Positions 6,873 to 15,929 of a DNA stretch of 64,000 nucleotides are shown here, piece by piece; positions within the stretch are counted from its first letter, which is position 1; every line of letters begins with the position of its first letter. The stretch is from assembly GCA_039033855.1 (NCBI GenBank), contig JBCCBV010000019.1, forward strand, positions 9,317 to 73,316, in the 5' to 3' direction. Origin of the DNA: JBCCBV01 sp039033855. Its GTDB lineage: Bacteria; Planctomycetota; Phycisphaerae; Phycisphaerales; Phycisphaeraceae. The notes beneath the pieces were generated by a model. That model did no database searches. It was given only the letters and a program-made list of their open reading frames with translations, and was not told the origin of the DNA. Made by a program: the position numbers and the translations under genes.

Positions 6873-8153
6873 GTGCCCCCACGCCTGCTCCTGCTGACCC
6901 ACCGCCGACCGACCCCGCCCGACCGCGGCGACCGTATCCGCAGCCACGCCTGGCTCACCGGACTATCTCAATACTTTGAGATATCCCTCGCTTGCGCCGA
7001 CGCCGTAAAACCTTCTCTCGAAGACCAGCAGGTCCTGGACCGCCACACGGCCCGCCACGCCCACGCCCGCATCGACCCCGAGCGAGCGCAACGCCAAGCT
7101 GTGCTGTCCCTCGTCTCCGGGTTTATCCCCGGAGGCATCTCCGGGGGAACACCCGGGGGCGGGGGGGGCGCTGGCACGCCCGCCGCGTTCTTCGACCGAG
7201 CGCTCTGCCAGACCCTCTTGGACTGGGACCGCGCGCAACCCTTCGACGCCGTGCTCACCTTCTGCACCGGCATGGCCAAGTACACCCACCGCCTCTTCGC
7301 CGACCGCAGCCAACGCAACCTGACGCCGCCCCGGCACGTGCTCGACCTCGTCGACGTCGATTCCCAAAAGTGGGCCCGCTACGCCCAACACAAGTCGATC
7401 CCCGTGCACCGACGACTCGCCGCGCGCCTCGAAGCCAAACGACTGACCCCCTACGAGGCCGGCAGGGCGGTCCCCTTCGACCACCTCGTCGTCACCAGCC
7501 CCCACGAAGCCGACCTCTACACACAACACGTCACCGACCAGCACCAGCCCATCCCCATCGACAACGGCGTCGACCTGGCCCGCTTCCCCCAGGCCCCACC
7601 GATCCACGCCCTGCCACCCGACGCGCGCCAGACCTTCCTCTTCACCGGAGTACTCGACTACCCGCCCAACACCGCCGCGGTCGAACGCTTCGCCAAACAC
7701 ATCCTCCCGAAGATCCAGGCCCAACACCCCGGCGCGCGCTTCCGCATCGTCGGCCGACACCCGCCAGACGCTTGGCGTCGACAAGGATTGCTATCTGCGC
7801 TTCCGGGGGTCGACCTCATCGGCCCCGTGGACGACATCGCCGCCGAACACGCCCGCGCCGCCGTCGCCATCGCCCCGCTGCGCTTCGCGCCCGGCGTGCA
7901 GAACAAAGTCCTCGAAGCCATGGCCGTGGGCAGGGCGGTGGTCTGCTCGCCCGGCGCCGCGCAAGGACTCGACGCAAACCCCAACGAACACCTCGTTACC
8001 TCCGAGTCCGACGACGACTTCGCCGCCGCTTGCATCACCCTCCTAAACAATCCAGAACAATCGCAGGCCCTGGGCGACGCCGCCCGACACCGCATCGCCG
8101 ACCGCTACGCCTGGGCGCCCCGTATCGACCGCCTGGCCGAATTGCTGCGATAA
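6873..8153 (+). CDS. Glycosyltransferase of the PEP-CTERM/XrtA system type (GT4 fold)
   Basis: A 426-residue glycosyltransferase. The N-terminus RLLLLTHRRPTPPDRGDRIRSH, the VLDLVDVDSQKWARYA segment, IDNGVDLARF, FTGVLDYPPNTAAVERF and a C-terminal RFAPGVQNKVLEAMAVGRAVV match the TIGR03087-like family linked to exosortase/exopolysaccharide loci. It starts with GTG at 6873. Residues about 86-103 are a Gly-rich insert (IPGGISGGTPGGGGGAG) coded by CCGGGG-type repeats. With two PEP-CTERM proteins in the window, a role in the exosortase-linked polysaccharide is likely, but no exosortase gene is seen here. Confidence 0.85.
   Translation: MPPRLLLLTHRRPTPPDRGDRIRSHAWLTGLSQYFEISLACADAVKPSLEDQQVLDRHTARHAHARIDPERAQRQAVLSLVSGFIPGGISGGTPGGGGGAGTPAAFFDRALCQTLLDWDRAQPFDAVLTFCTGMAKYTHRLFADRSQRNLTPPRHVLDLVDVDSQKWARYAQHKSIPVHRRLAARLEAKRLTPYEAGRAVPFDHLVVTSPHEADLYTQHVTDQHQPIPIDNGVDLARFPQAPPIHALPPDARQTFLFTGVLDYPPNTAAVERFAKHILPKIQAQHPGARFRIVGRHPPDAWRRQGLLSALPGVDLIGPVDDIAAEHARAAVAIAPLRFAPGVQNKVLEAMAVGRAVVCSPGAAQGLDANPNEHLVTSESDDDFAAACITLLNNPEQSQALGDAARHRIADRYAWAPRIDRLAELLR
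7121..7172. repeat. CCGGGG-type repeat inside the glycosyltransferase gene
   Basis: Words TCCCCGGAGG, CTCCGGGGGA and CACCCGGGGG follow each other and encode a Gly/Pro linker in an otherwise conserved N-terminal domain. The reading frame is kept. Confidence 0.6.
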
Positions 8154-8189
8154 GGGGCCCACTACCCGGCGATCGCCAGGCCGCTCTGA

Positions 8190-8307
8190 CACGAGCCACG
8201 ACCGTAAGGGAGCGGGGCATGCCGCGGGTGCGCTTGGGCAAAGCCAATACCCCTGCACTGCTTCACGCAACGGTCCGAGGCCGCCCTCCCTGACGGCCGG
8301 GCCTCGT
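8190..8307. repeat. Interspersed 118-bp element with imperfect inverted ends (copy A)
   Basis: The left end (8190-8222) reads CACGAGCCACGACCGTAAGG. The right end (8277-8307), reverse-complemented, reads ACGAGGCCCGGCCGTCAGGG. The ends are thus imperfect inverted repeats about 54 bp apart. A partial extra end follows at 8331-8364 (ACGAGCTGCGACCCTGAGGG). Copies B (17171-17289) and C (41517-41634) have the same layout. The whole gap 8154-8467 holds this repeat plus a pyrimidine-rich tract and no gene. Confidence 0.75.
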
Positions 8308-8467
8308 TCCACGAATCCAGTCACTCCCCAACGAGCTGCGACCCTGAGGGAATGGGGCAGGTCCGATGCGCTGCATGCTTACGCGTGCGACTCGTCTTGC
8401 TCCCGTCTCCTGTCTTGTTCCCCCATCCTTTCCGCATCCTGTTATCGCGTCTACTCGGCTTCTCCCA

Positions 8468-10246
8468 TCACCGCCGGCTTTCCAAGAACGTCGCCAACCC
8501 TGGCGCATCCAGACAGTTGATCACATCCGCCTTCGTCGCCCCCGCGCGCCGGGCCGTGGCCACGCCGTAGCGCAGCTGGTCGAGGTCGCCCGGGCCGTGG
8601 GCGTCGGTGTTGATCGACAGCTTGCAGCCGAGTTCCAGCGCTAAGCGAGCGTGCGCATCGCGCAGGTCCAGCCGGTACGCGTTGGCGTTGATCTCGAGCG
8701 CCACGCCGTGCTCCGCCGCCGCTTCGCACACCGCACGCATGTCGGGGTCGAGCCCCTTGCGTTTCTGCACCAGCCGCCCGGTGGGGTGGCCGACCACGTG
8801 GACGAAGGGGTTCTCGATCGCCTTGATCAGCCGGGCCGTCGCCTTCTTGGGGTCTTGCGACAGCGCCGCGTGCGGCGACGCCACCACCATGCCCAGCCGG
8901 GCCAGCACGTCGTCGTCGTAATCGAGCGACCCGTCCGCCAGGATGTCCACCTCGGACCCCGCCAGCACGCGGATCGTCCCCACAAGCTCCTCCGCCGCCG
9001 CGTGCACGTCGTCGATGTGCGCCAGCAGCCGCTCGGCCGAAAGCCCGTTGGCCTGCGCCTGACCTTTGCTGTGGTCGGTCACCGCGACGGTGTGACAGCC
9101 CCGCCCGGCCGCCGCCATCGCCAACTCCTGGATCGACCACACCCCGTCCGACGCCGTCGTGTGCGCGTGCAACTCCGCCCGGATGTCCGAAAGCTCCAGC
9201 AACTCCGGGAGCGTCCCCACCTCCGCCCGCTCGACCTCGTCGCGCCCCTCTCTGAGCTCAGGCGGGACCCACCCCAGACCCAGCGCCGCATACACCGACT
9301 CCTCGGTCTCGGCCGCCACCACCGCGCCATCCGGACCGTCGTAGCCGGCGTCGTCGCGCTCCTTCTTCGACGTTCTGCCCTTCGCCAGCCCATACTCGTT
9401 GAGCCGCATCCCCTGCGCAATCGCCCGCTCGCGCAGCTTCACGTTGTGGTCCTTCGACCCGGTGAAATACATCCACGCCGCCCCGAACACCTCCGGCGAT
9501 ACCACCCGCAAATCCGCCTGCAGCCCCGCCTCCACCCGCACGCTGCACTTGGTCTCGCCCCGAAGCAGCACGTCCGTCACCCACGGGTGCCCGGCGAACG
9601 CATCGAACACCCCCGCAATCCTGGACGCCTCTCCGCAGGCGACCAGCAGGTCCACATCGCCAATCGTCTCCTTGCCCCGGCGGAGCGAACCCGCACACTC
9701 GGCCCGCTGAACGCCCGGCAGTTCGCGCAACACCCCCAGCATCGCCCGGGCCACCGCGTCGGCCAAATCCACCCGACTGCGCCCGGCCGACTGCGCCGCA
9801 AACGCCAGGTCGCGCTCCAGGTTGGCCACCGTCTTGGCGCCGAACCCCTTGAGCTTCTCCAACCGGCCGTCGTCGATCGCGGCGCGCAACCCGTCTACCG
9901 ACTCAACGCCGGCGTCCTGCCACATCAATCGCACCTTCTTCGGGCCGAGGTTGGGCACGTCGAGCAAATCGAGCAGGCCCGGCGGCAACCGCCCGAGCAA
10001 CTTGTCGTGCTCGGCCACCTTGCCCGTGTCGACGAACTCCTGCACCCGATCGGCCAGCCCCTCGCCCACGCCCGGCAGGTCGAGCAGCGCTTCGCGCGAC
10101 ATCCCCGCCACGTCGTCCACCAACTCTTCCATCAGCTGCGACGCCCGCGCCAAGGCGTTCACCTTGAACCGGCTGACCCCCAGCAGCTCCGACGCCTCGG
10201 CCATCCGACCCAACACCGCCGCCAACGCTCGGTTCGTTTCGCTCAT
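8468..10246 (-). CDS. polX: Family X DNA polymerase/3'-5' exonuclease (PolX)
   Basis: A 592-residue repair enzyme that fills short gaps and trims 3' ends. It has helix-hairpin-helix motifs (LLDLPGVGEGLADRV; LDVPNLGPKKVRLMW), a family X nucleotidyltransferase core with GDVDLLVAC, and a C-terminal PHP phosphoesterase domain: HAHTTASDG, VAVTDHS, GSEVDILADG, SPHAAL, GHPTGR and NTDAHG supply the metal ligands. The length is typical of bacterial PolX. I chose the ATG at 10246 (MSETNRALAAV), where homology begins; upstream codons read into a CCCTCTCC repeat. It diverges from the antiporter gene. Confidence 0.95.
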   Translation of the reverse strand: MSETNRALAAVLGRMAEASELLGVSRFKVNALARASQLMEELVDDVAGMSREALLDLPGVGEGLADRVQEFVDTGKVAEHDKLLGRLPPGLLDLLDVPNLGPKKVRLMWQDAGVESVDGLRAAIDDGRLEKLKGFGAKTVANLERDLAFAAQSAGRSRVDLADAVARAMLGVLRELPGVQRAECAGSLRRGKETIGDVDLLVACGEASRIAGVFDAFAGHPWVTDVLLRGETKCSVRVEAGLQADLRVVSPEVFGAAWMYFTGSKDHNVKLRERAIAQGMRLNEYGLAKGRTSKKERDDAGYDGPDGAVVAAETEESVYAALGLGWVPPELREGRDEVERAEVGTLPELLELSDIRAELHAHTTASDGVWSIQELAMAAAGRGCHTVAVTDHSKGQAQANGLSAERLLAHIDDVHAAAEELVGTIRVLAGSEVDILADGSLDYDDDVLARLGMVVASPHAALSQDPKKATARLIKAIENPFVHVVGHPTGRLVQKRKGLDPDMRAVCEAAAEHGVALEINANAYRLDLRDAHARLALELGCKLSINTDAHGPGDLDQLRYGVATARRAGATKADVINCLDAPGLATFLESRR

Positions 10247-10305
10247 GCCGGGATCGTATCGGCGTGGACAAGCAACCTCGCGGGGCAATCGACCCACCGC
10301 TCTCC

Positions 10306-10423
10306 GGCCCCCTCTCCCTGGGGAGAGGGCTGGGGTAAGGGGACCTGCAACCCCGTCGCCATCTTGCCCTCACCCGCTCGCCGGCTAGCGCCCGGCTCGC
10401 ACCCTCTCCCACGGGAGAGGGTG
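10306..10423. repeat. CCCTCTCC/GGGAGAGGG interspersed element (copy 1)
   Basis: Bounded by CCCCTCTCCCTGGGGAGAGG on the left and CCCTCTCCCACGGGAGAGGG on the right, with CTCACCCGCTCGCCGGC between. Near copies lie at 22992-23123 and, more degenerate, at 17361-17475. This is a common bacterial intergenic REP-like repeat. It fills the divergent gap between polX and the antiporter. Confidence 0.75.
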
Positions 10424-10467
10424 AAACCGCCAAGCGATCCGCATCCGACTTCCGCTACGCTCGACCT

Positions 10468-12276
10468 ATGGACGCATGGGGACCCTTGATCGACGTGGTG
10501 GTGCTGCTGCTCGGCGCCCTGATCCTGGGCGCGATCATGGAACGGCTCAAGCAGTCGGCCGTGGTCGGCTACATGCTCGCCGGCGTCCTGCTCGGGCCCT
10601 ACGTCAACCTCGTCGGGCTGTTCGAGACCGGCGGCGGTTCCGAGGGTGCGGCCGCCCAAGAGTCCGACCTGGTCAACCAGATCGCACAGTTCGGCGTGGT
10701 GCTGCTGATGTTCACCATCGGCCTGGAGTTCTCGGTCAGCAAGCTGCGCACCCTGGGCCTGGGCACCCTGCTCGCCGGCGGCCTGCAGATCGGCGCAACC
10801 ATCGCGCTCGTCACCGTGGCCGGCGTGGCGCTCGGGCTCGGCGGCGCCACCGCGTTCGCCCTCGGCGCGGCGCTCGCGCTCTCGTCCACCGGCGTGGTCG
10901 TGCCCGTGCTCCAACGACGCGGCGACCTCGACTCGCCCTTCGGCCGGTTCTGCCTGGGCATCCTGTTGGTGCAAGACGCGGCCGTGGTGCCGCTTGTCCT
11001 CATCGTCAGCGCGCTCGCCACCGGCGGGGGCGCCATGGACGTGCTCAAAGGCACCGGCGTGAGCTTCGGCATCGTCGGGCTGTTCGTCGCCGCCTGCTGG
11101 GCGTTCGCCAAATACGTCATGCCGGCCCTCGTGCGCTTCGCCGCCCCGGCCCGCAACCGCGAGATGCCCATCCTCTTCGCCTTCGTCGCCGCCATGGGCT
11201 CGGCCGCCGCCGCCAACCAGGTCGGCCTGTCCGCGGCGCTCGGCGCGTTCATCGCCGCCATCTTTCTGGGCGAATCGCTCATCGCCACCCAGCTCCGGGC
11301 CGACATGGGGCCGTTCCGGTCGGTCTTCGTCACGCTGTTCTTCGCCTCCATCGGCATGCTGCTCGACCCGGCCTGGGCCCTGGCCCACGCGCCCCTGGTC
11401 GCCGCCACCACCGCGGCCGTGCTCGTGGGCAAACCGATTGTCGTAGCGCTCGTGGGCCTGGTGATGAAGCTCCAGCCCCGCAACGCCGTGGCCGCCGGGT
11501 CGTGCATGTGCCAGATCGGCGTGTTCTCCTTCGTCCTGGCCGACGTAGCCCGCGGCGGCGCGCAGGGGGGCGAGGGCGCGCTGTTCAACGAAAACCTGTT
11601 CAACCTGGTCGTGGCCGTGACCATCCTCTGCCTGTTCGCCACGCCCTACGGCGTCGCGTCGGCCCGCCCGCTCGGCCGGGTCTTCGAACGCACCCTCCGC
11701 AAGCTGGGCCTCTCTAAACGCGCCGAGGCCCCCGGCGTGCAAGACACGCCCGACCAAACCGGCCACGTCATCGTCGTCGGCTTGGGCCCCGCCGGAAAGG
11801 CCGTGGTCGACGCCGTCAAACACCAGGGCGGCGACGTCGTCCTGGCCGACCTGAACCCCCGCAGCGTGCTCGAGGCCCGGGCGCTCGGCGAAAAGGCCTT
11901 CGTCGGCGACGCCTCCAACGCCGAGGTCCTCAAGCTCCTGGGCATCCACACCGCCTCGGCCATCGTCATCACCCTGCCCGACCACCGGCTGACCACCGCC
12001 GTCATCGTCGAGGCCCGCAGCATGAACCCGGCGATCACCGTGGTCGCCCGCTCGCGCTACGCCCGCTACACCGGCCTGCTCCGCGCCGCCGGCGCCCACG
12101 CCGTGATCGACGAAGAACACGAGGTCGGCCGCCGACTGGGCAAGCAGGTCACCGCCGTGGCCCTGCCCGAGCTGTCCGATCGTTCGGATGAAACCAAGAT
12201 CGACAAGCTCGACCAGGCCTACGAAGACATGTCCGTCACCCTGACCGCCGCGCCCGAAGACGACCCCAGGCGGTAA
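10468..12276 (+). CDS. CPA2-family cation/proton antiporter with TrkA-N domain (KefB-like)
   Basis: A 602-residue inner-membrane protein. The first 400 residues form about 12 hydrophobic helices of the Na/H exchanger fold (LGAIMERLKQSAVVGYMLAGVLLGPYV; LSSTGVVVPVLQRRG). Residues about 430-545 are a Rossmann TrkA-N/RCK domain with HVIVVGLGPAGKAVVDAV and a following acidic ADLN. Such proteins exchange K+ or Na+ for H+ and are gated by a ligand on the TrkA-N domain. The ion cannot be told from sequence. It converges with the outer-membrane-type gene after 24 bp. Confidence 0.92.
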   Translation: MDAWGPLIDVVVLLLGALILGAIMERLKQSAVVGYMLAGVLLGPYVNLVGLFETGGGSEGAAAQESDLVNQIAQFGVVLLMFTIGLEFSVSKLRTLGLGTLLAGGLQIGATIALVTVAGVALGLGGATAFALGAALALSSTGVVVPVLQRRGDLDSPFGRFCLGILLVQDAAVVPLVLIVSALATGGGAMDVLKGTGVSFGIVGLFVAACWAFAKYVMPALVRFAAPARNREMPILFAFVAAMGSAAAANQVGLSAALGAFIAAIFLGESLIATQLRADMGPFRSVFVTLFFASIGMLLDPAWALAHAPLVAATTAAVLVGKPIVVALVGLVMKLQPRNAVAAGSCMCQIGVFSFVLADVARGGAQGGEGALFNENLFNLVVAVTILCLFATPYGVASARPLGRVFERTLRKLGLSKRAEAPGVQDTPDQTGHVIVVGLGPAGKAVVDAVKHQGGDVVLADLNPRSVLEARALGEKAFVGDASNAEVLKLLGIHTASAIVITLPDHRLTTAVIVEARSMNPAITVVARSRYARYTGLLRAAGAHAVIDEEHEVGRRLGKQVTAVALPELSDRSDETKIDKLDQAYEDMSVTLTAAPEDDPRR

Positions 12277-12300
12277 GCCGCCGCCGTCCACAAGGCACCC

Positions 12301-13380
12301 TCAATACCGCACCGTCACCGACACCCGGCCGAACGGCGCGTCGTCCAGGTCCGCCAGCGTGTCGGTGTCCAAAATCGCAAAGCCCTCCTCGAAGCTCTGC
12401 GCAAAGGCGTACCCCGCCGACGCCCGCACCTCCACCCGCGGGTCCGGCCGCCACGCCACGCCGGCCTCGAGCACCGACGCCTGGAAGAACACCCGCCGGT
12501 TGTTCTCGCCGTCGATCCACGCCTGCATCTCGTCGCGCGTCAGCCCGCCGAACAGCGACCAGTGCTCGGCCAGCTCGTACTCGGCGTCGATGCGCACGTC
12601 CGCCAAGGGCGTCCACCGCGCCGCGACCTTGAACGGCCCCTCCGGGTCCCAACGCGCCCCGACAAACGGAAAGCCCACGCTCCACGCAAACTCCGCGTCC
12701 ACCCGCTGGGTGTACACCACGCCCGGCAGCGGGACGTCCGGCAGGAACGAGCGGTTGCCGTCATACGTCACCAGCACCGTGACCGAGCTGCGCTCGTCGA
12801 TCCGCCGCACGCCGTAGATCGACCCGTGCCCATACCACGCGTCGCTGCCCGAGTACGACGTGTCCGACGCGTTGCCCACCCCGCCGGTAAAGCCCACGAC
12901 CCAGGGCCCGAGCGTTTCGCCCAGGTCCACCACGCCCAGCTCATAACCAAAGCCGATCCGCTGATCGCTCAGCCGTTCGGGGATCGCCGGGTCGAGCGCA
13001 TCGATCTCCAACTGCAACACCTGGAAGCCGAACAACAGCCGCGGCGAACCAAACCCGCCCGCCCCCGGAGCCCCCGCCCCCGGAATAGAGCCCGGCCCCG
13101 TTGCAGGCGCCCCGACCGTTGCGCCAGCCTCGCCCGACCCGAGCGACGTCAGATCGAACCAGCCCTCTGCCGAATAGAACCGCAGGTCCACGTCTTGCCC
13201 GGTGTTGTCCGACTCGGTGGCTTCCACCGACACGCCGCCCCGCAGCTGCGCATCGAACGGCGACAGCCGCGACTCGATCATCATGCCCGGCCCGCCGTCG
13301 CCGAAGGCCGGCGTGTGCAACCACGCCGCGCCGAACCACGCCAGCCCCACGCCGCACCGCGCCGCCTGTTTCAGCACCAC
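12301..13380 (-). CDS. Putative outer-membrane beta-barrel protein
   Basis: A 359-residue protein with no recognised family. It has a probable signal peptide (GVGLAWFGAAWLHTPAFG), then alternating hydrophobic/polar strands with many Tyr/Trp/Phe, and ends RVSVTVRY, an aromatic C-terminus as in outer-membrane barrels. A Gly/Pro/Ala linker near residues 90-110 is coded by CCCCCGGA repeats (13060-13094). I chose the GTG at 13380: AGAAGG lies 7 bases upstream and it overlaps the stop of the oxidoreductase gene by 10 bp, so translation is coupled. Function is unknown. Confidence 0.7.
   Translation of the reverse strand: MVLKQAARCGVGLAWFGAAWLHTPAFGDGGPGMMIESRLSPFDAQLRGGVSVEATESDNTGQDVDLRFYSAEGWFDLTSLGSGEAGATVGAPATGPGSIPGAGAPGAGGFGSPRLLFGFQVLQLEIDALDPAIPERLSDQRIGFGYELGVVDLGETLGPWVVGFTGGVGNASDTSYSGSDAWYGHGSIYGVRRIDERSSVTVLVTYDGNRSFLPDVPLPGVVYTQRVDAEFAWSVGFPFVGARWDPEGPFKVAARWTPLADVRIDAEYELAEHWSLFGGLTRDEMQAWIDGENNRRVFFQASVLEAGVAWRPDPRVEVRASAGYAFAQSFEEGFAILDTDTLADLDDAPFGRVSVTVRY
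13060..13094. repeat. CCCCCGGA repeat inside the barrel gene
   Basis: GCCCCCGGAGCCCCCGCCCC followed by CGGAATAG, with CCCCCGGA units about 18 bp apart. It encodes the linker SIPGAGAPGAGG in the minus-strand gene. Confidence 0.55.
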
Positions 13381-14474
13381 TTGAGCACCTTCTTTTTGGA
13401 CCCGCCGTCGGCCGCTGAGCGTTCGCACGCGTCGAGATACGCCTGCACCTGCGCGCCGCGCAGCAGGTCCGGCTGGTCGTTGTCGCCGGTCTTGATGGAC
13501 TTCACAAACCGCTTGTAGATCGAGGGCGTGGGCTTGAGGTCGAGCACCTTCCAGTCGCCGATTTTCGACGCGCTATGCCGGGCCTTGCCCGTGAGCACCC
13601 GCAACCGGTGGTACCCCTCGTCCAGGTCGATCGCCAGCGAACCCTCGGTCCCGAAGACCATGAGCCCCACGCTGTTGGCCAGGCCGCCGGCCCAGCGGGT
13701 GGCGTGGGCCACTCCGTCGCCGCCGTCGGTGAACGACAGCTCGATCGTGGCGGTGTCGTTGGCGTCGAGCTTCTTCCAGCCGTGCTCGGTCACGCCGTCG
13801 GCCTCGCCCTTGGCCCGCTTGGCGTGGGTCGAAAGCGAACACCGCAGCGCGTCCACGTCGCCGGCGATCCCGGTGATGAAGTCGAGAATATGGCAGCCCA
13901 CGTCGCCCAGCACGCCGCCCGACCCCGCCGACGTCTGCAACCGCCAAAGCCACTGCGGCCGTGTCCACGGCCCCCACACGTCGGTCGCCAGCCACGCCTG
14001 CAGGTACCGCCCGTAGACGTGCCGGACCTGCCCCAGCTTGCCGCTGGCCACCAGCTGCTGCGCCTTATGAAAGGCCGCGCTGTTGCGGTAGCTGAAGTTG
14101 ATCATGTGCACCTGGCCGCGCTGGCTGGCCAGCTGCGCCGCCTTGGACACCTTGCGCGCCTCGGCCAGCGTCACCGTGAGCGGCTTCTCGCAAAGCACGT
14201 GCGCCCCGGCCCGCAGCGCCGCCAGCGTCAACTCCGCATGAAACCGGTCCGGCGTCACGATGCTGACCGCGTCGCACCCCTCGAACACCCGGGCGTTGTC
14301 CGTGGTGTGCTGCGCAAAGCCGTGCTCGGCCGCGAAGGTCTCCGCGCGCCCGCCATCGACATCGGCGCAGGCCTCGAGCTTCACCCCGGGGATCTCCGCC
14401 ATCGCCCGCGCATGCGCACCGGCCATACCCCCCGTGCCCACGACCCCAAACTTCACCGGCCCGCGATGCGTCAT
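13371..14474 (-). CDS. Gfo/Idh/MocA-family NAD(P)-dependent oxidoreductase
   Basis: A 367-residue enzyme with an N-terminal Rossmann fold (VKFGVVGTGGMAGAHARAM), the family CEKPLTVTLAEA motif whose Lys is catalytic, and GGVLGDVGCHILDFI, with the GDxGxHxxD pattern of the active site. Members oxidise or reduce sugars, inositols and their derivatives; the substrate is not predictable. I chose the ATG at 14474 because GGAAAGGA stands 7 bases upstream. Its stop overlaps the start of the barrel-protein gene. Confidence 0.92.
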   Translation of the reverse strand: MTHRGPVKFGVVGTGGMAGAHARAMAEIPGVKLEACADVDGGRAETFAAEHGFAQHTTDNARVFEGCDAVSIVTPDRFHAELTLAALRAGAHVLCEKPLTVTLAEARKVSKAAQLASQRGQVHMINFSYRNSAAFHKAQQLVASGKLGQVRHVYGRYLQAWLATDVWGPWTRPQWLWRLQTSAGSGGVLGDVGCHILDFITGIAGDVDALRCSLSTHAKRAKGEADGVTEHGWKKLDANDTATIELSFTDGGDGVAHATRWAGGLANSVGLMVFGTEGSLAIDLDEGYHRLRVLTGKARHSASKIGDWKVLDLKPTPSIYKRFVKSIKTGDNDQPDLLRGAQVQAYLDACERSAADGGSKKKVLKWC

Positions 14475-14576
14475 CCGCCGTTCCTTTCCTACCCCCTCGA
14501 ACCCAACGACCGCACGCGCGAGCCGCCCCAACACAGTTCCTCCGCCCGGCGCCGCGAGCGTCTCGCCCACGCCGTC

Positions 14577-15785
14577 TTACGCGTCGTCGAGCACGTCCAC
14601 CGTCGCGAACCGCTTGCCCTCGAGCATCTCCAGGCTGGCGCCCCCGCCGGTCGAAACGTGCGTCACCCGGTCGTCCAAACCCATCTGCGCAATGGCCGCG
14701 GCCGAGTCGCCCCCGCCCACGATCGACGTGCCCGACCCCGCCGCCAGCGCCTCCGCCACCGCCTTGGTGCCCGCGTCAAACGGCGGGACCTCGAACACGC
14801 CCATCGGCCCGTTCCAAATCACCGTCGACGCCTCGCGCACCAGCTGCGCATACCGCGCGGCCGACTCCGGCCCGATGTCCAGCCCCTCGAACCCGTCGGG
14901 CACCTGCCCGGCCGGCACCGTCTTAACCTCGGCCGACGCCACGTCCTCCGCCGACTTGGGGAACCGGTCGCAGCACACCGTGTCCGAAGGCAGCACCAGC
15001 TTGTCGCCGCCGCGTTCGATGAGCTGCAGCGCCAGCTCCGTTTTATCCGGTTCGACCAGCGAATCACCCACCGCGCCGCCCTGCGCCAGGCTGAACGTGT
15101 ACGCCATGGCCCCGCCAATCAAGACCTGATCGCACACCGTTAGCAGCCGGTCGATGACCTTGATCTTGTCGCTGACCTTGGCCCCGCCGAGCACCGCCAC
15201 GAAAGGCCTGTCCGGCGCCGACATCACGCCATCGAGATAGCGCACCTCTTTCTCGACCAAAAAGCCGAGCACCGCCGGCTTGCCGGCCGACTTCATCGTC
15301 TTGGGCACGCTGTACATCGACGCGTGCTCGCGGTGGCACGCCCCGAACGCGTCGTTGCAGTACGCGTCTGCCAGCTGCGCCAACTGGTTGGCGAAGCCGT
15401 CGTCGCCCTTCTTTTCTTCCGCATGGAAGCGCAGGTTCTCCAGCAGCACCACGCCGCCGGGCGCGAGCGCCCCGCAGAGCGCCCTGGCCGATTCGCCCAC
15501 GCTGTCCTTGGCCATCGTCACCGGCCGACCGAGCAACCCCTCCAAACACTTCGCCGCCGGCGCCAGGCTGTACGCCGACTCATACCCGTTGCCGCTGGGC
15601 CGACCCAGGTGCGACATCAGCACACAACTGCCGCCCCGGTCGAGCACGCTCTGGATCGTGGGCAGCGCCATCCGCACCCGCCGGTCGTCGGTCACCACGC
15701 CGTCGCGCAACGGCACGTTGAAGTCCACCCGAATCAGCACCCGCTTGCCCGCCGGGTCCAAGTCCGCAATCGTCCGCTTGCTCAT
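14577..15785 (-). CDS. pgk: Phosphoglycerate kinase
   Basis: A 402-residue glycolytic enzyme exchanging phosphate between 1,3-bisphosphoglycerate and ADP. The N-terminal signature KRVLIRVDFNVPLRDG, VLMSHLGRPSG, the GGAKVSDKI segment and the C-terminal VVGGGDSAAAIAQMG and HVSTGGGASLEMLEG motifs are all intact. The length matches the family. I chose the ATG at 15785 (MSKRTIADL) over one four codons earlier by homology. It lies about 100 bp upstream of the Gfo/Idh/MocA gene on the same strand; co-transcription is possible. Confidence 0.97.
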   Translation of the reverse strand: MSKRTIADLDPAGKRVLIRVDFNVPLRDGVVTDDRRVRMALPTIQSVLDRGGSCVLMSHLGRPSGNGYESAYSLAPAAKCLEGLLGRPVTMAKDSVGESARALCGALAPGGVVLLENLRFHAEEKKGDDGFANQLAQLADAYCNDAFGACHREHASMYSVPKTMKSAGKPAVLGFLVEKEVRYLDGVMSAPDRPFVAVLGGAKVSDKIKVIDRLLTVCDQVLIGGAMAYTFSLAQGGAVGDSLVEPDKTELALQLIERGGDKLVLPSDTVCCDRFPKSAEDVASAEVKTVPAGQVPDGFEGLDIGPESAARYAQLVREASTVIWNGPMGVFEVPPFDAGTKAVAEALAAGSGTSIVGGGDSAAAIAQMGLDDRVTHVSTGGGASLEMLEGKRFATVDVLDDA

Positions 15786-15929
15786 CACAGTCCCCAATCG
15801 GAACGGCCGTTCGGCCGTGCAAAAGTCGTCGTAAGAAAATCAAAGGTCAAACCACGCAAGCCTCAATATAGACCAACGCCGCCCGCGCCCCGTCTATCGT
15901 GCCCCCTCCCGCGGAATCGATTGCACCCC

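Noticed and set aside
6643..6947. Small minus-strand frames reading HGRDARAT or GRRQKT peptides
   Set aside because: These peptides come from dispersed DNA repeats and have no ribosome site or neighbour support.
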